Below, piece by piece: positions 26,854-34,020 of a DNA stretch of 64,000 nucleotides. The position numbers and the translations under genes were made by a program. Numbering within the stretch: the stretch's first letter is position 1; each line of letters opens with the position of its first letter. Below the pieces are notes generated by a model that saw nothing but the letters and a program-made list of their open reading frames with translations, searched no databases and was not told the DNA's origin. The stretch comes from JAFMKE01 sp037624485 (GTDB lineage: Bacteria > Bacteroidota > Bacteroidia > Chitinophagales > UBA8649): positions 1 through 64,000 of the forward strand of contig JASJJC010000024.1 of the NCBI GenBank assembly GCA_037624485.1, read 5' to 3'.

Positions 26854-28212
26854 CTATTTCCGCTTCTTCTTTCCTTTAGGCTTAACGCCACGAGTTTGAG
26901 GCTTTCCATACTTCTGATGCATCACATCTTTATGACGCACTTTCGTATTTACCTTCTGATTCTTTTTAGCTTTTTCATGAAACGCACTTCCAGAATCATC
27001 CAACTTGTAAAAATTATCCGAAGCCAAATGCTCTTTTTCAGTCTCTAAACCGATTAATTCATCAGTAAAATCGACTTCTTCAGGTTTTTCTTTTAGGGGA
27101 ATAGTGAAATTCATCAATTCTTCAATACTGGCTTTGTAGGCCAACTCTTTTTCTGAAACAAAAGCGATTGCTGCACCTCGCTCTTCCGCTCTTCCTGTTC
27201 TTCCTATTCGATGCACGTATTGTTCTGAGGTACTAGGAAGATCAAAGTTAATCACATGCGAAACCCCTGCCACATCCAATCCACGAGCTACAATATCGGT
27301 AGCGATTATAAATCTGTAGGTACCGTCTGCAAATCGGTTAACTGTATTAAATCGATTGTTTTGAGCTTTAGAGGAATGTATTACACCAACTTGATCGTCA
27401 AATTCCTCATTCATTCTTTTGTGCAAAGCATCTGCCATTTTTCTTGTACCAGCGAAGACCAACACTTTTTTCATGCCTTCATCCTGCTTGAGTAGATAAC
27501 TTAATAAATTAGCCTTACTATTGAAATTAGGTGCTAAATAGGCGAGTTGTTCGATGTTTTCTAATGGAGCTCCAGACGGCGCTGCCTCTATTTTTTCGTA
27601 AAATGATGTAAACTGATGAATCACATCTTCCACCTCTGGAATCATGGTCGCTGAAAACATTAAATTCTGTCTTTTTTCAGGAATCAGTTCAACAATATTC
27701 CTTAGCTGGGTGCGAAACCCTAAGTTCAACATTTCATCAACTTCATCAATAATCAAGACCTTTAGATCTTTGGTCCGTAAAGCCCCACACAATATTAAAT
27801 CCATCAATCGCCCGGGCGTTCCAACCACAACATCCAACCTGCCACTTACTGCCTCGCGATGATTTTGCATATTTACACCACCGAAAACTCCCGCCACATC
27901 CACACTCATGAATTCCGTTAATTTCTTCACTTCTTCTTCTACCTGAATAACAAGTTCACGTGTAGGTACTAAGATTAGAATTTGAGGATAAGGGGACTTT
28001 GTAAACTTCCAATTGGTCAATGCAGGAAGAAGATATGCAAAGGTTTTACCTGTTCCGGTTTGAGCAATTCCTACTACATCTTTGCCCGCTTTGATAGACG
28101 AGAATACCTTATCCTGAATAGAAGTAGGTTCCTCGAAACCCATATCATCTAAAGCACGAAGTAAGAATTTATTAATTTTTAACTGATCGAATTGATTGAC
28201 AGACATTGGCAT
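26854..28212 (-). CDS. DEAD-box RNA helicase, RhlE-like, with DEVD motif
   Basis: A 452-residue ATP-dependent RNA helicase for ribosome or mRNA remodelling. Motifs: Q motif (EEPTSIQ), motif I AQTGTGKT (50-57), PTREL, TPGRL, motif II DEVD (156-159; Val replaces Ala of DEAD), SAT (187-189), ARGLDVAGV and HRIGRTGR (334-341). The C-terminal 50-60 residues are a Lys/Arg-rich RNA-binding tail (TRGVKPKGKKKRK). ATG 28212 is shown; a second ATG at 28206 fits the promoter position equally well. It is transcribed alone. The 187-bp gap on its downstream side (26667-26853) shows no gene or clear terminator. Confidence 0.93.
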   Translation of the reverse strand: MPMSVNQFDQLKINKFLLRALDDMGFEEPTSIQDKVFSSIKAGKDVVGIAQTGTGKTFAYLLPALTNWKFTKSPYPQILILVPTRELVIQVEEEVKKLTEFMSVDVAGVFGGVNMQNHREAVSGRLDVVVGTPGRLMDLILCGALRTKDLKVLIIDEVDEMLNLGFRTQLRNIVELIPEKRQNLMFSATMIPEVEDVIHQFTSFYEKIEAAPSGAPLENIEQLAYLAPNFNSKANLLSYLLKQDEGMKKVLVFAGTRKMADALHKRMNEEFDDQVGVIHSSKAQNNRFNTVNRFADGTYRFIIATDIVARGLDVAGVSHVINFDLPSTSEQYVHRIGRTGRAEERGAAIAFVSEKELAYKASIEELMNFTIPLKEKPEEVDFTDELIGLETEKEHLASDNFYKLDDSGSAFHEKAKKNQKVNTKVRHKDVMHQKYGKPQTRGVKPKGKKKRK

Positions 28213-28228
28213 TTAATCTTTACAAGGG

Positions 28229-28236
28229 CAAAGGTA
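28229..28236 (-). promoter_or_regulatory. -7 promoter element (TACCTTTG) for the DEAD-box helicase
   Basis: An exact TAnnTTTG match on the minus strand 17 bp before ATG 28212, implying a very short leader. Confidence 0.5.
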
Positions 28237-28278
28237 AGTCTTTTCGCACATTAAGTTAGCGATAGCATTCAGTTGAAC

Positions 28279-29004
28279 TTAAACTTCAAAAATAACTTCC
28301 TCATTAGGTATGCGGAAACGTTCTCCATAAATACCTTCAGGTACTCCCTTACCTACACCAATCACCATGCTAATTTCAGCAGCCTTAGGTAGCTTAAGAT
28401 ACTTTTTCAAACGGACAGAATCATGGCCTTCCATAGGACAAGTATCATACCCTTCAGCCTTAATACTCAACATAAAAGTTTGGGCAGCCAATGCTACGCT
28501 CTTGTGAGTGATAATGGGAACATCTCGCGTAAAAATATCCCGCATGAATGGCTTCTTTTGATTTATAAGAATAAAGGCCTTCATTTTTAAATCATGGAAC
28601 CAAGGGAATCGAACGTCATATAGCTGAGGAATCCATTGCTCATAGTATTTATAAGTAAGTTTTGCCTTTCGGTCATCCCTATCCGGCATAATGGTTTGGA
28701 AATAATTGACTAATTTTTTTTGTCGATCTTTCCACAAATCCGGTCTGGCCACAAATACGACTAACTCGCTAGCTGTTTTTGCAGCATTCTGACCCAGACA
28801 TATTGCAGAGATATCCGCTTTTGCTTCTGCACTGCGAACTCTATAAAACTCCCAAAGCTGCATATTACTGCTATTGGCAGAAAGAATGGCTCGGTCTATA
28901 CTCCGTTTTACGACGGTATGATCAAAATCAATATTCTCATCAAACTTTCTTATAGACCTTCGTTCTTGAACGATATTATCAAAGTTATTTGCGCTTTCTT
29001 TCAT
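28279..29004 (-). CDS. nitroreductase-family flavoprotein
   Basis: A 241-residue FMN-dependent NAD(P)H oxidoreductase of the nitroreductase superfamily. I chose ATG 29004 (MKESANNFDNIVQERRSIRKF), which starts 8 bp after the upstream stop; a longer form would overlap that gene. FMN-phosphate contacts are seen in ERRSIRKF, an Asn/Ser-rich cofactor loop in SANSSNMQLWEF, and a C-terminal MVIGVGKG segment with the DTCPMEGHD loop. The substrate (quinone, nitro compound or flavin) cannot be told from sequence. It sits directly downstream of the M61-like gene and is probably co-transcribed with it. Confidence 0.87.
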   Translation of the reverse strand: MKESANNFDNIVQERRSIRKFDENIDFDHTVVKRSIDRAILSANSSNMQLWEFYRVRSAEAKADISAICLGQNAAKTASELVVFVARPDLWKDRQKKLVNYFQTIMPDRDDRKAKLTYKYYEQWIPQLYDVRFPWFHDLKMKAFILINQKKPFMRDIFTRDVPIITHKSVALAAQTFMLSIKAEGYDTCPMEGHDSVRLKKYLKLPKAAEISMVIGVGKGVPEGIYGERFRIPNEEVIFEV

Positions 29005-29012
29005 GGTTAAAT

Positions 29013-30365
29013 TTATTCCGAGGTGAAACGTTTCCAAAGTGATTTTTGTTCATCTGAGGCCTCCTCATTCTTATTTAACTTGGATTCCTCTGCAGCAGCA
29101 CTTGGTCTTTTAAGTTTATTTGGTAATCGCCCCTTTCGTTCATAATTTATTCCGCTGGGATTCAAATATTTATTCATCATAAATGGCTCCGAATTAAAAA
29201 CTAAATCTTCCTCCATAACATGCATAATATTTTGAATTTCTAATTGGGCTCTTTCATCTAAACTTGAAAATTGGCCCTTGATAAGATCAATGGCTGTCAA
29301 TTCTCCCGAAGTGATTTCAATAAGTTTTAAATCCAACAGCCAAACAGCAATACATCCCTTACTCCTAAAGGCATTCCAATAGCTATCATTTCTATAAATC
29401 TCCTGTGACATATAATCTAAGGACAATCCATTAAATTGCTCAGTCACCCTCATTTTTTCCTCCATGATAGCCAAAAAAGCATCGGCATCTATGTGGTCAT
29501 TTTGTAGCAAGTATTTCAAACTCAGGTATTCTGGTAATGCCTCACTTAACCAGTTCTTGTCAATATTTCGCACTTCAAGCTCAGGCGAGATGTGGTAAGG
29601 AGAATATGCATGAAAAAGCTCTCGCAGCATAAGCTGTTGAATTTGCAGCTGAGGATTCAAACTTCCCGTTTTTGAATCGATGTAAACGATTGATATATCT
29701 TCAAAAGATACTCCGCTGCTCGCTATGCTATCATTATCAAAAATGAGATACAAATTGAAAGGCTTGCTCAAAAATTGGAAATCTTCCAAAGTTTCACTTA
29801 ATAGTTTACTTAAATTTTCGTCGGGGGTATTCGTAAAAACCTTGATATTATTTATATCTAGAAATATTCTAGTTGAAATAAGATTGCTAGGTTGCGCCCT
29901 CCATTCGCTTAAATACTTCGTTCCGATGGCAAGCTTATACGACCCTTTTATCCATTCTACCGAAAGTCGAGCATCCTTGTCTGCATGAAAAAGAATTTCT
30001 TGCCAATTGGCCAAAAATAACTCTTCATAATCCAAACAGGCATTGTATGCAATATACTTATTCGCGTTAATCCTAAGCTGATAGCTAAACATTACTTGTT
30101 CAGCATTAATCATAAACGATGATTCCTTCAGCGGTGAAGTTTTTAACTTTCCAAGAAAAATGCTATCTACCCTATTCTGATTAATAAGGCTGGGTGGAAA
30201 TGTAATCAGGTAATTTTTATTAAAGGTAAAATCGGGATAAACTTCAATCAATAATCGACTGGAATCTTGATCAAAGACCTTGACTTGCCAATCTTGAGCA
30301 TTTAGTTTAAAAAGGAATAAAATAGCAAGTAAAGCGAGTGAAGCTTTTCGTAAATATAAAATCAT
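29013..30365 (-). CDS. secreted M61-like (glycyl aminopeptidase-type) protein, likely inactive as a protease
   Basis: A 450-residue exported protein; ATG 30365 gives a good signal peptide (MILYLRKASLALLAILFLF). The middle region matches the M61 gluzincin core: a five-residue R248-E-L-F-H252 where peptidases have HExxH, then AYSPYHISP (like the conserved HxWNxxxxxP stretch) and E275 in WLSEALPEY where the third zinc ligand sits. The first zinc histidine is replaced by Arg, so zinc catalysis is doubtful although the general base Glu and second His remain. A beta-sandwich N-terminal domain as in M61 is suggested. It lies 8 bp upstream of the nitroreductase gene. Confidence 0.65.
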   Translation of the reverse strand: MILYLRKASLALLAILFLFKLNAQDWQVKVFDQDSSRLLIEVYPDFTFNKNYLITFPPSLINQNRVDSIFLGKLKTSPLKESSFMINAEQVMFSYQLRINANKYIAYNACLDYEELFLANWQEILFHADKDARLSVEWIKGSYKLAIGTKYLSEWRAQPSNLISTRIFLDINNIKVFTNTPDENLSKLLSETLEDFQFLSKPFNLYLIFDNDSIASSGVSFEDISIVYIDSKTGSLNPQLQIQQLMLRELFHAYSPYHISPELEVRNIDKNWLSEALPEYLSLKYLLQNDHIDADAFLAIMEEKMRVTEQFNGLSLDYMSQEIYRNDSYWNAFRSKGCIAVWLLDLKLIEITSGELTAIDLIKGQFSSLDERAQLEIQNIMHVMEEDLVFNSEPFMMNKYLNPSGINYERKGRLPNKLKRPSAAAEESKLNKNEEASDEQKSLWKRFTSE

Positions 30366-30470
30366 AAATACTTGTTGAAACAATGATGCATAAAAATAGA
30401 ACTTCTAATCATTCTTTGAAGGAAACAGCGGTGAATTTAAGTTTAGACAACTGCACCTTTCTTGGTGTAC

Positions 30471-31694
30471 TTAAAAAAAGCGGTTTAGGAGTATACTAAC
30501 ATCATCATTAAATTCTTGCTCTCCTCGGAAATCATCCATATCTTTTTTAATATTGTCGATGATTTCGTTTACGTCTAACTTGGCATTTTTAAAGATAAAT
30601 TCGCTTAAGCGCTCGATACCGTATTCTTCACCTAAATCATTTTCTAATTCTGTTAATCCATCGGTATAACATACGACTAAAGCATTTTCTTCTACATATA
30701 TTTCTCCAAACGAAATTTTCGGAATTGCGTCAAAGGCACCTAAAATTGTGCAGCCTGTGTCAAGAACAATAATTTCCCCATTCTGATGCAGTAAGGTTGG
30801 ATTGTGTCCTGCATTTAAATAACGTAGCTGTCGATTGACACAATCATAAATGCCTATAAACATGGTAATGTATCGATCGCCGCCCGTAACACTAAACAAT
30901 TTAAAATTAAGGTGGTCAACCAATTGCTCCAAAGAATCAAATTTATTAACCAAAGATCTTAACTGAGCTTGGAAATTTGCCATTAACATCCCTGCAGAAA
31001 GCCCTTTACCTGACACATCGCACATACAAAAGGCTACATTGCTGTCATCAAGGCTAATGACGTCATAATAATCTCCTCCAATACCTCCATGAGGCTGATA
31101 GAAGGCCGCCATGTTCATGTGTTCATTTTTTGGCAACTTGGATGGGATCAGCATGTTTTGAACTTGACTTGCCAATTCCATTTCTTTTCCAATTCTTTCC
31201 TGTTCTAATTGTGCTTGAAATAATCGTTTATTTTCTAGAGAAACAATAATGAAATTACCAATAGTTTCAATAAATTTTAAATTTTGGTCGATTGATTCCA
31301 ATCGGGAAAGACGCATATCACCCACGAGTAAATAAGCTAAATGAATTTTCTTTGACACAATAGGTATAATATATTCAAACCCATTGAATAAGTCTGTAGG
31401 ATAATTTCGAATATCTTGGATGACTTCAAATTTAATAAGATCTTCTACCACGTTTATCTGACCCGCAACAGCTTTATTCCCTTCATTAATTTCAGCCCTC
31501 CATTCAGCATCGTGAACAAACAACACAAATTTCCCTAGCTTAAACCTATCTAAAAGAATAAACTCAAACAGCTTCATTAATGCACTTCTTGAAAAATTAC
31601 TATTCACTGCCTTTGTCAACTCTAGCATAGAATCTACTCGACCTTGCTTGGTGACTACTAATGTTTTTAACTCCTCTATCGTTGCGCCTTCCAA
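30471..31694 (-). CDS. GAF domain plus PP2C/SpoIIE-type serine phosphatase (RsbU-like)
   Basis: A 407-residue cytoplasmic regulator. Residues about 25-165 look like a GAF sensor. A helical linker (ENKRLFQAQLEQERIGKEMELA) is followed by a SpoIIE/PP2C phosphatase domain with its metal-binding motifs: GGIGGDYYD, CDVSGKGLSAGMLMA, LNAGHNPTLL, CYTDGLTEL and the C-terminal DDVSIL. Such proteins dephosphorylate anti-anti-sigma factors or other targets. The start is a TTG 4 bp after the upstream stop; no better codon precedes residue 18. It is the last gene of a three-gene minus-strand operon. No anti-sigma partner is in the window. Confidence 0.88.
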   Translation of the reverse strand: MEGATIEELKTLVVTKQGRVDSMLELTKAVNSNFSRSALMKLFEFILLDRFKLGKFVLFVHDAEWRAEINEGNKAVAGQINVVEDLIKFEVIQDIRNYPTDLFNGFEYIIPIVSKKIHLAYLLVGDMRLSRLESIDQNLKFIETIGNFIIVSLENKRLFQAQLEQERIGKEMELASQVQNMLIPSKLPKNEHMNMAAFYQPHGGIGGDYYDVISLDDSNVAFCMCDVSGKGLSAGMLMANFQAQLRSLVNKFDSLEQLVDHLNFKLFSVTGGDRYITMFIGIYDCVNRQLRYLNAGHNPTLLHQNGEIIVLDTGCTILGAFDAIPKISFGEIYVEENALVVCYTDGLTELENDLGEEYGIERLSEFIFKNAKLDVNEIIDNIKKDMDDFRGEQEFNDDVSILLNRFF

Positions 31695-31698
31695 AATA

Positions 31699-32784
31699 TT
31701 AATTCTTTATATCTAAGGCATCTCGAATGCCATTTCCCACTAAATTAAAACTTAAAACTAACACCATGATTAAAAAACCAGGAATAATAGCTAAATATGA
31801 TAAATTAGTGCCAATAAAATCTTTAAACTCACTCAACATACTGCCCCAAGAAGGCGAAGGAGCTTGGACACCCAAACCCAAAAAGCTCAATCCGGACTCA
31901 ACCAAAATTGCATTAGCAAAGTTTGCTGCCATAACCACGACTATTGGCCCTAAAAGATTAGGAAGAATGTGCCTAAAAATTACTCTGAAATCCGAAAAAC
32001 CCATACTGCCAGCAGCTTCAACAAACTGAATTTCACGAAAAGCCATCATCTGACCACGTACTATTCTCGCTAAGCCCACCCACATCGTAACCCCAATGGC
32101 TATAAACACTAGCCAAATATTGGATTCGAAATATTGCTTTAAACCAACAAACAATGCCATGGCAAGAAGTATGGTGGGTATAGACCAGAACACACTCATT
32201 TTCCATAGGATGACTTTATCAATCCATCCACGATAAAACCCTGCAATTCCACCAAGCAAAATACCTATAAAGCTTGAAATAATGACAGCAAAAAACCCCA
32301 CCATCAAAGATACTCTGCTACCCACTAATAATCTACTAAAGATATCTCGACCCAACTGATCTGTACCTAAGAGAAAGCTCTTTTGAATAAGGGCTTCTTC
32401 CAAATCACCATATACTAAATCACTGGAAATAGAGAATGAAGCTCCTTCATATTCTGTTATTTTTACATCTCCGTCAATTATCTTTGCGCCATTTATCGGC
32501 AACAAAATATACCGCCGTTCATATCCTGAAAAAAGACCTTGCATAAAATTACTAGACTCACCACTACCCTTTTTTCTAAGTTTTAGCATGTCCACTTTAA
32601 ACCCTGGAGGTTTTTGTGCTAATTTCTGAAATTGCTCATTCGCATTGGGTGTATGGTCTGGTGCAATCCAATAGGCAAAGAATGAAGTAGTAATCAAAAA
32701 CAAGATTATCACCAAAGCGGTCATAGCGAAGCCATTACGCTTAAACTTATTAAAGGCTTTTTGATTAGGGCTTTGGCTCATCAT
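31699..32784 (-). CDS. OppC/DppC-type ABC transporter permease
   Basis: A 361-residue inner-membrane permease of the peptide/nickel ABC importer family. It has an N-terminal anchor helix, a periplasmic insert of about 100 residues (about 45-145), the diagnostic LGTDQLGRDIFSRLLVGSRVSL entry (split at the GRD turn), five further helices, and the EAA loop (EAAGSMGFSDFRVIFRHILP) that contacts the ATPase. The C-terminus is typical (GLGVQAPSPSWGSML, FNLVGNGIRDALD). Its start overlaps the stop of the glycosyltransferase gene (ATGA). The partner OppB, ATPases and binding protein are not here. Confidence 0.92.
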   Translation of the reverse strand: MMSQSPNQKAFNKFKRNGFAMTALVIILFLITTSFFAYWIAPDHTPNANEQFQKLAQKPPGFKVDMLKLRKKGSGESSNFMQGLFSGYERRYILLPINGAKIIDGDVKITEYEGASFSISSDLVYGDLEEALIQKSFLLGTDQLGRDIFSRLLVGSRVSLMVGFFAVIISSFIGILLGGIAGFYRGWIDKVILWKMSVFWSIPTILLAMALFVGLKQYFESNIWLVFIAIGVTMWVGLARIVRGQMMAFREIQFVEAAGSMGFSDFRVIFRHILPNLLGPIVVVMAANFANAILVESGLSFLGLGVQAPSPSWGSMLSEFKDFIGTNLSYLAIIPGFLIMVLVLSFNLVGNGIRDALDIKN

Positions 32785-33929
32785 TTCTTAAGACTTCTTC
32801 CTTTCCATGTATATTGACCAAAAATAGCTAAAACTCCCATCAATGACACATAAATAATGTGCAGTATTTCTAATGGAAATATCCATTTAAACAAACTAGA
32901 CTTGCTGTAAAAGGCCAAAATATTTTTAAAGAATAAACTGTCTATAAGAATTTTTAAACCCAACAACATTAAACCTAAACCCAGATAAACCCAATCTAAC
33001 CATGGAAGAACGAATAGATTTAAAAAGCATGTCAAGTAAAAAAAGTAGTTGAAAAGCAGAACCCACCATACCTGTTTATCTACCATCTCCCCTGACTTGG
33101 ATGTCCAACGTATTCTTTGATGAATAAATTCACTTATAGTTTGTGGACCTCTGGTCAATGCCATAGCATGCCTATTTTTCACAAAACCTATGGCTTTTTT
33201 ATCTTTCATGAATATTTTCTGCATAAGAAAGATATCATCACCAGAAGCAATTTGTTCATTACCGGCATATCCATTGACTTGTAAAAAGGATTCTTTTTCA
33301 AATAACATGTTTGCACCACTAGCCATAACAGGTTTTTTCTGCCCTATACTTCCCGCAGTTACGCCGTTCATAGCGATTAAATCCATGCATAAGAAATTCT
33401 GCCAGATGCTTTTGGTATCTATAAAATCTATGGGACCGGTTACAAACTTTTTATGATATTTCTCATAATATTGGATCATACTAGTCACCCATAAATCACC
33501 ATAAAAACAATCTCCATCCCCACAAAGTATTAAAGAATGACTAGCCTGCTCTACCGCTTCCGTAATCGCTTGTTTTTTATTGGCAAAATTCTCACGTTCT
33601 TTTGGAAGGTGGTCAGAAAGATTAATAATGCGGATGAATGAGGAATATTCTTTAATTATATCCAAGGTGTCATCCGTTGAGAAATCGTTTACCAGAATAA
33701 CTTCCATTAGCCTTCTAGGGTATTGTTGAGCGATTATACTCTCTATGCACGAACGTATAGACTTACTTTCGTTTCTAACAGATACAACGATAGTAAGCGC
33801 AAGGGTTTCTCGAACTATTTTCTTTGTATTTTGATGTGGAGTTTTCAACCATCCTTTTACATAAAAATGAATAAGTCCTATGTATGAAATCGCTAAAATC
33901 AGGCAACTAATGAAGTAGACAATAATCAA
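32781..33929 (-). CDS. membrane-bound family 2 glycosyltransferase
   Basis: A 382-residue GT2 enzyme: one N-terminal membrane helix, a cytoplasmic GT-A domain, then three to four C-terminal helices. Visible motifs are the nucleotide-binding strand TIVVSVRNE, the acidic VNDFSTDDT, the metal-binding GDGD (in place of DxD), an ASGDDIF acceptor loop and RIRW (QxxRW-type: QRIRWTSKSG). This layout resembles processive or lipid-linked transferases that build surface polysaccharide or glycolipid. The start is a TTG at 33929; no ATG is available upstream. It is the first gene of the operon with the permease and phosphatase, divergent from carB. Confidence 0.9.
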   Translation of the reverse strand: MIIVYFISCLILAISYIGLIHFYVKGWLKTPHQNTKKIVRETLALTIVVSVRNESKSIRSCIESIIAQQYPRRLMEVILVNDFSTDDTLDIIKEYSSFIRIINLSDHLPKERENFANKKQAITEAVEQASHSLILCGDGDCFYGDLWVTSMIQYYEKYHKKFVTGPIDFIDTKSIWQNFLCMDLIAMNGVTAGSIGQKKPVMASGANMLFEKESFLQVNGYAGNEQIASGDDIFLMQKIFMKDKKAIGFVKNRHAMALTRGPQTISEFIHQRIRWTSKSGEMVDKQVWWVLLFNYFFYLTCFLNLFVLPWLDWVYLGLGLMLLGLKILIDSLFFKNILAFYSKSSLFKWIFPLEILHIIYVSLMGVLAIFGQYTWKGRSLKK

Positions 33930-33989
33930 TGGTGTATAATTTGTGGATTTTTAAGTAATAAAATTCAAAATTAGGTAAATTCTATGCCT

Positions 33990-33997
33990 TACTTTTG
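33990..33997 (+). promoter_or_regulatory. -7 promoter element (TACTTTTG) for carB
   Basis: An exact TAnnTTTG match 24 bp before the carB ATG, predicting a leader of about 18 nt. No clear -33 TTTG at the usual distance. Confidence 0.5.
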
Positions 33998-34020
33998 CCG
34001 AAATCAAAGAAAATTAAGAA

